64,000 nt of DNA from NCBI GenBank assembly GCA_947172415.1, contig OX359198.1:6479401-6543400 (forward strand), written 5' to 3'. The position numbers were made by a program, and so were the translations under genes. The DNA is from Chondrosia reniformis. Lineage: Eukaryota; Porifera; Demospongiae; Chondrillida; Chondrillidae. Positions 1-10,800 of the stretch are shown here, in pieces (position 1 is the first letter of the stretch; each line of letters starts with the position of its first letter). Below the pieces are notes generated by a model. The model saw only the letters and a list, made by a program, of their open reading frames with translations. It was not told the DNA's origin and ran no database searches.

Positions 1-3000
1 CTAAATAAAAGCAGATAAACAACAAAGTCTTATGAATATCTGTCGACCAATATACAGTATATGTTGTATACATACGAGAGCAACATCTGGCTCCAGCAAA
101 TTTAGCTTTGCAATTACAAGTCCCAGTTTTCTAAAGTAAAATGGACATAAATTGGAATTGATTCATATGGCATCAATAGAAATGATCTATGGTCAAAGTA
201 TGAGGTTTGTTTTAGATTCCTACAACTTACCAAGTTACAAGGAGAAGACTCCACTATGCCTTGCTGACAGCAGTCACACTTGGTGCATCCAAACACCTTT
301 CTTGGACCCCAAAATCCACTTAAGCACTGATCACATCTTGCTCCCACTACATTTGGCAAGCAGTCGCACCTTCCAGTTGATCCATCACATTGACTTGACA
401 CAGACCCATCGGGATCACATCTACAAGCTGTTACAATATATAAAAACTGTTCAAAATAGCTTCAGTTAAGTGTGACTTAATTTGACAGATTTGCATATAT
501 ATAAATGTGTGATTAAGGTTGCAAATGGTTTAATAAAGTAATTGTATACTCTAGTTGACAAACATGTAGTATTTTTGAGTCTAGTAAACTATCAACATCA
601 TGGATTGGGAATTATTGTGCAGAAAAATGAATTTAATAATTAAATTCAGATGATGGTATGCAATCACCATGTGCCTCTGTTGTAGCAGTTACAATAACTG
701 GATCACTCTCTATGTCACCAATAAAGACTGTCACTGAGATGGTATATTCTGTGTTTGGCCTTAGTCCACTAAAAACTTCAATTGTTTTGTTAAAACTTAG
801 TTTTACACTTATATTCCTGTTTCCATCAACTGCTGAAAGGGTTATAATATATCCATCTATCTTCACATTATCAGGATGTGTCCAAGTGACAATAATTTCA
901 GATAATCCATTTGAAACACCAATCACATTCCTTGCAATAGGGATTTCTAAACCAAATTTATAGATTGAAAGTTTTTATACTTCTAGATCTTCATCTATCT
1001 TCCATGACAATAGGTATTAACAATTTAAACTACACATAAACATACCTGTAGTCACTGCAATTGAAGTAGGATCTCCCTCCCCATCTGGAGTCACTGCCCT
1101 TACTGTTAATGTATAGTTTGTGTTTGGCTGTAAGCCTTCTATTTCTGTGCTGTTTTTGTCTCCTCCAACTATCACAGTCGTGGGACTTCTCCCATCAGTT
1201 GGCACAATTGTCACAGTGTAATTTACAATATTATCATCGGGGACCCCTATCCAGGTTACTATCACACTTGTTTCTTTAGGTGTAACCTCCGTGACAGAAG
1301 GGGCTAATGGATATGAATATTAACATAATATTATTAATTCAGCAAGCTACTTTCCACTTGCAGCTAGATCAACTCACCAACTGGTACAGTTCTCACACTG
1401 ACATCACTACAGCCTAGGCGATCTCCATCTTTAAAGGCACACACTTTTATGTAATACTCAGTTGAGTTGCTAAGACCAGTAATGGTGTAGGGACTAGATG
1501 GGACAACATCATTCTCATCAACATCATCAACAAATCTCCACAAAATTTCATATTGTGTCGCACCCTCTACCTCACTCCATCTTAAAGTTATAGTTGTAGA
1601 ACTTATGCTTTCAACAGTAACACTTATGAAGGCTACAACGAGAGATAGGCAGCATTATGAATAGCAATATGAATACCATCAGTATTTACCCTCACCTGGT
1701 TCAGTGGTCACTGCAATTGAAGTAGGATCTCCCTCTCCATCTGGAGTCACTGCCCTTACTGTTACTGTATAGTTGGTGTTTGGCTGTAAGCCTTCTATTT
1801 CTGTGCTGTTTTTGTCTCCTCCAACTATCACAGTCGTGGGACTTCCCCCATCAGTTGGCACAATTGTCACAGTGTAATTTACAATATTATCATCGGGGAC
1901 CCCTATCCAGGTTACTATCACACTTGTTTCTTTAGGTGTAACCTCCGTGACAGAAGGGGCTAATGGATATGAAGAATAAACATAAAAATTTAGCAAGCTA
2001 CTTTCCACTTGCAGCTAGATCAACTCACCAACTGGTACAGTTCTCACAATGACATCACTACAGCCTAGGCAATCTCCATCTTTAAAAATACAGACTGCAA
2101 TGTTATATTCAGTAGAACCTTCAAGACCAGTAATGGTGTAGGGACTGGTGGTAACATTCATATTTCCAACTACATCACCACTTGATCTCCATGCAATCTC
2201 ATATCTTGTTGCATCAACTTCTGACCAACTTACTTCCATGGATGCAGAATTTAGATATTCCACACTAATAACAACTGAATACAGATGAAAAAGTTTGTTA
2301 TGATTTCATTATTACTTTATGCATGCACTTTATACACTGTCAGCCTATATATTCTCCTCACTTGGTTGAGTTTGGACTGTTACTGAAGTAGCTTTGCTTT
2401 TACCATATGGAGTAACTGCCCTTACTGTTACTGTATAGTTTGTGTTTGCTATTGCTCTGTCAACTACGACCAAACTGATATTTTTTTCAATTATAATAAT
2501 GAAGGGATCCATTCTGTCTCTTGGCCAGAATTGAATTTCATAGCCACTTAATATATCATCAGGATCGTCAGAAGGCATCCAATTAACTAGTATATTAGTT
2601 GGACCGTTAGAAATTGCATTCAATTCTGTTGGTGCTATAAATAGAAGTTAAATTAAAAGTTTAACTTACTATAAAAGGGTTACATTCATTTGTTTACCTA
2701 AAGGTAGTGTTGGACTAACACATGCTATCAACAAACACACCTCCTCAGGAATATCTGTTCAAAAAAGATTAATGCATTGTGATTAAGCATGCACAATATG
2801 GTATGGTATGTACATTTTTACACAAATATCTTATTTATATAATTAATAAACAAAATGTACGGAGTTATCTATGAATGAGTGCTTTTTCCTATTGATGACA
2901 CTATATATAGACTCTAGAATCCAAAGATGCAAACAAAGCAAATGGATTTCAAAAATTGCTTAATGGCACAATGAACCACAGAATAGTATGGTATCAATCA

Positions 3001-4956
3001 ATATACATACGTATATGTACTTACAATACATGCAATATATATACTGTACGTATGTATATAAGGAATCTAACCTAATAGTAAGACCTCTTCTGATGAGCTG
3101 ATCGTAATCAGAGGGTCTTTGGTTGGTGTGTCCACATGAATGACAGAAGCATTGAAAGGAAGACACCCATTTACTGTTTTGTAGAAAATGTGAAGCACTA
3201 TAGATGTTCCATTAGGAAGCAAATTCGGATCTACTGCGCCTTCAATAACGCTGTTGTCTTCATTGACATGTGCCACAAGATAGATCCTGAGGAAGGATGG
3301 CAAATTTGCAACAGAATCAGGTATACTTCCTTTAATTGATGTGATAACAGATTTATTAGTAGTTCGAGTAAGTGATATAACAACTTCATCTCCTGCTGGT
3401 AGTGAAATAGTTATTGTGGCATCAAACTTTCCTCCACTCAAATCATTTCCAATCTTCCCAGATCCATTAGGTACAATATTGGTGAATTCCCAAGATTCCA
3501 ACAAGGTTATGTATGGAATGACATTATCGATGATTGGTTCTTCTTCAAACCACCTAGTATGAGGTGGATTTTCATCAATTGTGAAAGTGACTACTGGCTT
3601 TTCCTTGTAGAAAATTGTATAACTTTTATCTGCAATACATAATATATGGCCATATTACTACATACGTAATACGCCTGAGCCTATCTATAAATTCAATGTA
3701 TATTTCAAAATTGAGTGTGTGCATGGGTTTTCAAAACTCACCTTCTGTGTCTCTACAGCAAGTTAAGAATTGTTTCTTACACAAGGGCCCAAGCTGAATT
3801 GTGTCAACTAAACCATCGCAGTTATATCCTCTTTCTCTTACAGTATACCCAATTGCACAACATATACAACAAGTTTTACCTTCTTCAAGACATTCAGCGT
3901 AGTTCAGAAAGTCAGGAAAAGTTATTCTGGGGCATTGGTTAATATTACTGGGTTTCACAATATTGCTACTGATACCCATCCTGCAGCAAAGTGGCTCTAA
4001 AATCCAAAAGTTATGGTTAAATATGCATAATGACATAATGTTGTCAATAAGGTAATTAAAGAGCTGATGATCAAAGTAAAAGACAAAGACTCCAAGGATC
4101 ACTGATGAAGGGTGGAATACCCAGAAACAGCTGTCTGACCCAGTGGAGAAGAAGATGAAAGAGAGGAAAAGAAGAAATAAAAGACTCCTGTATTTTCATC
4201 CAAAGCTCGCTCCAGGTTTAGTTCCCCTATAGGCTTTTTACAGAATAGGCACAGCATGTAAATGGTGTATTAGATTTTTCATAATTAGACAATTTTTGAA
4301 ACTCGTCATGCATGCCTGTTTCAAGAGGTATCTCCTTCTAAAGGATATGAATCTAGAAACAGATTATGGCTAAGCACATAATATAGCTCCCTTTCCACTA
4401 AAATGTCAGATTTAGGGGCTGCCCTTTCCCTGTCAACTAACTTCTTTGTCTCATGCCTAAAGACATATATCTACATTAGTCATTGGCATACAGTTAAAGC
4501 ACAAATGAAACTATAAACACGTTACTGCCTAATACCTTTAGGCTGCGTTACTTGTCTTCGCTTTGGCTGATGTACGTGTGTGTGTGGATTGGTCCTCGGA
4601 AGTAGAAGAATACTTTCATCATTTTGTATCAATTTCAAGGTATCATCGCCATCACTAGTCACTTCGAGTAGGTAACTCTTTTTTACTTCTAGATATGCAA
4701 TCATGTCCTCCTTTGCAAGTATAAGAACTTTCTCTCCAGGAATCTGCTTATCTTTCAAAAACGACTTCGAAGCTTCCACACTTTCGGCATATTTTAGTTG
4801 ACCAGTGATCAGCAAATCCGTAATTCGGTCAGAATCAGCGATAATATCGACTACATCTACAACTATCAGGAAACTGTTCGTGCTACTACTATCGCTTTGA
4901 CTACAGGCGAACAGAAGAGAGGAAACCAAAAAGGTCAACGCCTCCTTGCTGACCAT
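1..4956 (-). CDS. Gene 1: compact secreted FN3/laminin-EGF modular protein (3' end outside window)
   Basis: Exons, 5' to 3': 4956-4536, 3996-3742, 3629-3072, 2754-2698, 2634-2362, 2274-2029, 1959-1696, 1632-1378, 1303-1046, 946-668, 427-231, 130-76. All have GT/AG borders, and phases join without a frame break (about 1,039 codons visible). The start MVSKEALTFLVSSLLFACS is a signal peptide. Modules in order: unknown N-terminal region, anaphylatoxin-like Cys module, SGG domain, 19-residue linker, FN3-C, FN3-B, A, B, A, FN3-D, laminin-type EGF and a partial second EGF. Positions 1-2 are the acceptor AG of the next exon, which lies outside the window. By comparison with gene 2 that exon should begin a laminin G domain. 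Compared with gene 2 it has two FN3 pairs instead of about 45, and it lacks the counterparts of the gene 2 exons at 11218-10076, 9673-8915 and 8663-8433. A role in extracellular matrix or adhesion is inferred from domains only. Confidence 0.8.
1046..2274 (-). repeat. Two-unit FN3 B-A repeat of gene 1
   Basis: Four single-domain FN3 exons: B 2274-2029, A 1959-1696, B 1632-1378, A 1303-1046. Both A exons are nearly identical in DNA to the A exons of the large array in gene 2, including splice sites and intron sequence. The first B exon is divergent (core WSEVDATRYEIAWRSSGDV). Its acceptor is at 2277-2275 rather than at the nearer AG, because only that choice keeps phase 1 open. Confidence 0.8.
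4136..4281. repeat. Dispersed repeat, copy 1
   Basis: This stretch in intron 1 of gene 1 resembles 53245-53390 in an ODAD2 intron. Both begin gacccagtggagaa and share catccaaagctc, aggtttagttcc and atggtgtattagat. A shorter, weaker match lies near 8790-8840. There is no coding potential, and the element class is unknown; it may be a short non-autonomous transposon or SINE fragment. Confidence 0.5.
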
Positions 4957-5000
4957 ACTTCTTCTTGGTCGTGTGCAGTAATCTGTGTTGGCGTATAAAA

Positions 5001-5022
5001 TTCATAGGGAATCCCCTATGAA
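5001..5022. promoter_or_regulatory. Near-palindrome in the proximal promoter of gene 1
   Basis: ttcatagggaat followed by cccctatgaa forms a near-perfect palindrome about 45 bp upstream of the gene 1 ATG. The related sequence ttatagggaaatcacctatgaa sits at the same place before gene 2. The 5' leader next to each ATG (minus-strand CACACGACCAAGAAGAAGT) is also conserved. A shared promoter element or start-site region is inferred from position and conservation. Confidence 0.35.
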
Positions 5023-5504
5023 TACACTTCATTTTAAGGCTGCATCGTATGGACAGCGAGAAGTTTAATCGAGGTTAGGGTTGCTTATATGAACAGTATA
5101 TGGTTTAAAATGTATGTTCAAGTGTGTCAAGGGCCTTAGCGTATGTGAATTTTTAGGTTATTTACATATTTATCTGGGTAAAACCAGTTTCCCAGACATT
5201 GAACATCCATGGGTAGACAATCAAGATCTAGTGTTGGTCTTGTGTGAACCCTGAATGTAGGTGGCAACAGACACTAAATAAATGAATATCATTATCTAAC
5301 CCTCAGGGTATCCAGTTCAACTTTGTCCTCTACATGTACAAATCCATATGTAAATCAAGCTGTATATATGCATATAAACTTTATGTGAAATTAATATCTG
5401 CAATGTATGTTATTTGATGTGGCTGCAATTGAGGTAAGACCATGAAGTTTGACTCCATTTAAACACATGCATGGTAACTGGGTTAAAGACCATTTTGCAC
5501 ATAA
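5023..5504. other. Intergenic sequence with no recognised gene
   Basis: AT-rich upstream sequence of gene 1. No open frame with recognisable protein similarity and no clear repeat was seen on either strand. Confidence 0.5.
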
Positions 5505-5532
5505 TATAATATATATATATATATATATATAT
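5505..5532. repeat. (AT)n microsatellite
   Basis: Uninterrupted alternating AT directly abutting the first copy of the 105-bp hairpin repeat. Confidence 0.85.
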
Positions 5533-5882
5533 AAGATGGGCGTAGGACAATTGGCAGACAACTGGACCCCCTTAACTGTCAATTTGGGGCTTGCCGGTGC
5601 TTAGAGCAAAAAAGTGACTTAAGCACCGGCAAGCTTATAAGATGGGCGTAGGACAGTTGGCAGACACCTGGACCCCCTTAAATGTCAGTTTGGGGCTTGC
5701 CGGTGCTTAGAGCAATAAGTGACTTAAGCACCGGCAAGCTTCTAAGATGGGTGTAGGACAGTTGGCAGACACCTGGACCCCTTAAATGTCAGTTTGGGGC
5801 TTGCTGGTGCTTAGAGCAATAAGTGACTTAAGCACCGCCAAGCTTATAAGATGGGCATAGGACAATTGATAGGCACCTGGAT
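5533..5882. repeat. Tandem repeat of about 105 bp, each unit with a 15-bp hairpin
   Basis: Three full copies and one partial copy start at 5533, 5639, 5744 and 5848. Each begins aagatggg and contains an inverted repeat. In copy 1 the arms are gcttgccggtgctta (5589-5603) and taagcaccggcaagc (5620-5634), with a 16-nt loop. Stem identity is kept across copies apart from single changes. It could be a tandemly amplified foldback element. Confidence 0.8.
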
Positions 5883-6149
5883 ACATTTAAGAGATGTCTG
5901 TGAATGCTGACACAAAGTCACAGCTACATATCTTTCCATTTGATAGAGTTACAGAAGTAAATGTACAAAAAATCCTAGCATACAAACTTAATTAACGTAT
6001 GGGGAGAGATAGGGCAAATAATACTTCAAGAAAACCAACATCTGAATCTCATAGTACCATATACGGTGCTAATTTGATACTATATATATAGGCCTTTATC
6101 TTCTTGTAATATATTTACTAGTTATGGTTTATATTATTGGAAAATGTAA

Positions 6150-6350
6150 TCATAGGCCTCCTGGTGCTTATTGCACTTTTTGGCTTAAGCACCGGCAAGC
6201 CTTGTACTATTGGAAAATGCAATCGAAGTGACTTGAAATGACACCTTGTAGCTCCTATAGGCCTCCTGGTGCTTAATCCAATTTTTAGCTTAAGCACCAG
6301 CAAGCCTTGTACTATTGGAAAATGCAATCGAGGTGACTTGAAATGACACC
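6150..6350. repeat. Related hairpin repeat, two diverged copies
   Basis: Two copies of about 108 bp share the words ctggtgctta, cttaagcacc and caagccttgtactattgg. They use the same stem core as the 5533-5882 repeat but with different flanking sequence, so this looks like a second local amplification of one hairpin family. Confidence 0.6.
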
Positions 6351-6781
6351 CCATTGAGTATCCAGACACACTTGGGACACTTTTTTATTTTTTTCCAAAA
6401 CACGCTTTGGATTTCTATCTCTTCGGAGGACGGGTTTCACTATTAATTATGTAATAGTAAACTTTTTAGATTTGCCTCATGAGGTGTTATTCTTGTATCA
6501 TCAAGGCTGCTTCAGCTGGTAACTGCGTACATTTACTGCGTGACTGGCTCACTTCAACCCGTAAATCCTACACTTGGGAAATGAATTTGAGGCCAGGATA
6601 TTCCATATATGATCCATGTGTAGATTTGTAAGTTAGCGACATTAATTTTATCATTACAAAGTTGCATAACTTGCATAACTTACATTGTAAAATATTCATA
6701 ATTCTACTATAATTGTAAGTGTACAGATATATAATAGCTACATAAGCAAACTACATTCCTGGTTCGAATGTTAAATTTTGT
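6351..6781. other. Intergenic sequence between the paralogs, nothing recognised
   Basis: This is the region downstream of the gene 2 stop codon and 5' of gene 1. I see no open frame with domain similarity and no further strong repeat. Confidence 0.4.
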
Positions 6782-6787
6782 TTTATT
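6782..6787 (-). terminator. Polyadenylation signal AATAAA of gene 2
   Basis: AATAAA on the minus strand, about 22 nt after the TAA stop at 6811-6809. This implies a very short 3' UTR, consistent with the compact genome. Confidence 0.5.
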
Positions 6788-6808
6788 GGACATTGGTTGG
6801 ATTGTGTA

Positions 6809-7872
6809 TTATGGTCGCGTGTCTATAAGACATGCAGACACCTTGTGTTGCTCAACTGGTTTTCTTGGTTCCCTCGTTGATTGGCCAGTGCCAGGGGATT
6901 GGCTAAGAATATTTATCTGAAAAAAATGAATGAAGATATCGATGATAAGATGTAGGTATGTATAACCTTTCTAAAAATCTGGTAACCTAAAGAAGTTTCA
7001 AGAAAAGAAAGTAGTATAATAATCTTACCGAGTTCACACATCCGTCTAGTCCATTAGTAGAAACATATTCAGGAACATTTGTCAGCCTCATTGGGACGGA
7101 GCCTAAATAGATTCTATTGCCAACTTGTATGCCTGATTCACTGCCCTAAAGGGTACATGGAGGAATAAATGCATTATTTATGAAGGTGATAGGATTGTTT
7201 TATGTTATTGGAAAATACATCTTTAATGAATGAGCTTAAATAAATGAGATTTCACAATATATACACTGTATACTACAAACAACTTATATGTTTATACAAT
7301 TATATATATCTTATTATAAAATATACACATGCAGTATATACAGTATAGACAGTAGTGTTATCATGAACAATCAGTATGTACCTCTCTGTGCATTCTGAGA
7401 GTTGGGTCATTTTCTACTGTAAGAGAAAGTGTAGTACCGCTGTACGACAATGACATTACGTACCACTGACTAGTGTTATACTGTTTGGGTGTCCTGGGTA
7501 TAAGATGAGATATACGAGAAGAGTATATATCAATAAACTTATTGGATGAGATAAAGTATGAATATACGTACATATAATTAATTGAATTAAGCAGCAGATT
7601 AATCAATGTATTGATTCACATAAGCTGCAATAAGCACACGTACCTAAGTTCCAGAGTTTCTCTTCCTATTCTAGCATATGCAATCAGAGAACTGTTTTCC
7701 AGTTTAACAAACAAAGAATTTCCGGAACCGTTTTGATTTTGTGGAATGAAGACAAGTCCACCATTTGGTTGGTAGAAGCGGAAACTAATAGATATTCTAT
7801 AGGTCAGTCTAAGACCAGGATCTATCTCATATACATAGTAAGAATTGGCATTGAAGCGTGCACCAGATATTT
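6809..7872 (-). CDS. Gene 2 exons for a C-terminal laminin G domain
   Basis: Four exons: 7872-7644, 7493-7382, 7145-7029 and 6916-6809, with phases 1-2, 2-0, 0-0 and 0-stop. Laminin G hallmarks in order: ARFNANSYYVYE, then ISISFRFYQPNGGLVFI, SQWYVMSLSYSGTTLSLTV, RIYLGSVP and GLDGCVNS. The last exon supplies the second domain cysteine (VSACLIDTRP) just before the stop. Laminin G domains usually bind glycans, integrins or dystroglycan; which applies here is unknown. It is the only laminin G domain in gene 2. Confidence 0.8.
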
Positions 7873-10800
7873 CTAAATGAAAGCAGATAAACAACAGCAT
7901 CTTAAATATTATATCTGTAGAGCAATATACAGTATTATGCTGTATACATACTAAAGCAACATCTGGTTCCAGCAAACTTAGTTTTGCAATTACAAGTCCC
8001 AGTTTTCTAAAGTGAAATTGACAAAAATTGTGCAATGGCCATGTAGAATGATCTAAAGGATGTCATTGAAGTTCCTACAACTTACCAAGTTACAAGGAGA
8101 AGACTCCACTATGCCTTGCTGACAGCAGTCACATTTAGCACATCCAAACGTCATTCTTGGACCAAAATATCCACTTAAGCACTGATTACATCTTGCTCCC
8201 ACTACATTTGGCAAGCAGTCGCACCTTCCAGTTGATCCATCACATTGACTTGACACAGACCCATCGGGGTCACATCTACAAGCTGTTATAATAAAAATAG
8301 ATTCATTTAAATCACTGAAGTGGGTGTTCAGAGCTAGGTTATAATGTTGCAAACTACTTCAAAGGTTTGGCTTAACATAACAGTTGAGTGAGGCTTATTA
8401 AATTATCATATAAATGTATGTTTGGTGTTAACCTTTGCACTCTCCTGTGTCAGCATCACGCCAGAAATTCTCTTTACAGAACTCACAGTGATTGCCCTCC
8501 GTATTGCCAATACAGTTTAGACAAATGCTTGTGACTGAATCACACTTAACCTGGTCACTGGGGTCTGCATTGCCATTACAGAAACAGTTCTGACAAGGAA
8601 CACCTCTATCTGGGTTACCATAGGAACCAGGTGGACAGCCTTTTGGATGTGTAGTACGTGTAGCTGCAAAACAATGTACGTAAGATCCCATTTGAAAATG
8701 TTCTACTATAAGCTAGTGTACATATAGCAGTGAAAGATGCTATATGCTGAGACACATTTTAACTTTTTATACCTGCATACAGTACACAGACTTTACCTCT
8801 ATAGTAGATGTAGCATATAAGAAATGGTGTAACATATAATTATTCATGTACACAGATATGTATATGTATATACAGTAAGTATGTATGATGTATATATGAT
8901 AAAATATTCCTTACTTTCTCCAGGCAAAAGTAGATTTCCATTGACAGTGTAGGTGAGTTTATCAATTAGTCCACTTATGCTGATGTATCCATGTGTAAAG
9001 CTCAGTGTAGAGTTATTAAAGATTGATTCCTGAAGCACCGAAGTGGGTAGATAGAGTATATTAAGATAAACATCAGCCATCTCTCCAAGGGTTGGTATCT
9101 GAGCGAAACCAGTGATGTTACCAACTGGATCCTCTTGTAAGGTGAACATTACCACACTCTGCGGTTCTATGCCCTTAAAGTCAGGAGGTAGAACACCTCC
9201 AACCATTATTAAATACTTCAATTGCTTGGTGCCTGGAACAGTCTCAGATAAGTGGTGCACAACCAATTCTGCCCCAGATGCAAAACGAATAGTCACAGTT
9301 GCCATGAAATTTCCTCCACTGACTCCAATACCAGAGTTAGAGAGACTTGAGTTGATGCCATTCAAAAGCCAGGTGAGAGGTGGCGAGATTAGAGGTAATA
9401 TTTTGACATAGTCATTCAGGCAAAGTCTTCTATTGTACTTTAATTGCAGTTGCAGCTTGAATGTGTCATCAGATATGGAAAGGATCTTAATAGGTGTTTC
9501 AGGTATTTTGACAGTACCATTTATGTAGCCAATGAGTTTAATGTTGATGCTCAAGACACCTGGTCGACATTGGTTGAATGTAGAGCATGCTTCAGGTAAG
9601 CTTTCACAGGGCTTCCCCAACCTACTTAGGTAAATTGAGATGAAACTACAACTTCTTTTAAGATTTTCTTCATCTACAGAATGACATAAGATATGACCTA
9701 CGTAAGTAGATTGACCTTCAACTCAGATTAAAGTCTATTTTATATGTAAATTAGCATGTCATTGTTAGTACATAAATGAATGCAGGAAGTAAAGGCCAAC
9801 ACTGCTCAGGATAATACAAAATGATAAGTAAAGCTATAATTATCAAACTACTACTACTAGATAATAGACAAAATACAGCAAAGGTTGCTGTCTTGAGTTT
9901 GTTCCCTTAGTTCTCTACCCCCTCTTCCATCAGCCTAGACAAATGGTAATTGGCTTAATCAGAACAATATTAACATTAAATTTTCTTGTTTTTATTTGGT
10001 ATCTTTAGGGATTCAGACCTTTAAACTCAAAATAACTAATAATAATAATAACGTTCTACCACTATTATCACTTACCTATATCCATAGTTTCATTAAGTAT
10101 CACCAAGCTGTATATTAAACTGCCACTATTATCTGTAACATGTTCAATTAGACCATCTAGAATGGAACCATCACCTGAAAGAGTGTCTGAGACAGTTACC
10201 TCAAAAACTACAGCTAATCGAACATTTTCTGAACCGTTCATGGATGGGTAAAACAGAACAATGAAAACACTTCCATTTGAATTGGGGAGCAGGGCAACAA
10301 AAACATTGCCATCTGGAATGTTATCTTCACCATCAAAACTGTCTACACTAATAGTATAGTTGATAGCATCAGTTTCTGGCCCGATTGTTCCACTAATTCT
10401 CACAGGATCAGTGGTCTCAATATCTAGCAATCCCTCAAATAGTGTAAAGTTTAGGTCTGATATTTGATAACTGATTATTGCTGGTAAAGATAAAATTGAC
10501 AAAGTTTTTTTGTGGTCCACTGATTTAGCTACTGTGATGTAGCTATTTGATCCTAAAATCTTACCAATGCATGCAATAAAGGATGTACTACCATCAGTAG
10601 CCCCTTCATAAGTCAGCATTCCCTGGGCTTTGTTACAGTTGCTAGGACCGAATGTGGCTTGGCTAACAAAAGTGAGGGCTCTTGTTATACCCGTTTGGTT
10701 GTATGATAAAATTACTTTGTCAAAAGAGGGAAATTTTAAGATTGGCTGATAGTGGATAGAAAAGGAAATATTTCCATTGATTTCTTGTATATTTGAAAAA

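Noticed and set aside
658-963. Plus-strand open frame opposite FN3-D
   Set aside because: Shadow of the minus-strand FN3-D exon, which has domain hallmarks and splice sites.
2015-2270. Acceptor AG at 2266-2265 for the first FN3-B exon of gene 1
   Set aside because: It would put the exon out of phase with the FN3-C exon; the upstream CAG at 2277-2275 keeps phase 1.
5391-6369. Minus-strand open frames in the intergenic hairpin region
   Set aside because: They arise from tandem hairpin repeats and AT microsatellite; no domain similarity.
9112-9411. Plus-strand open frame of 99 codons
   Set aside because: Opposite strand of the SGG-type exon 9673-8915; no recognisable domain.
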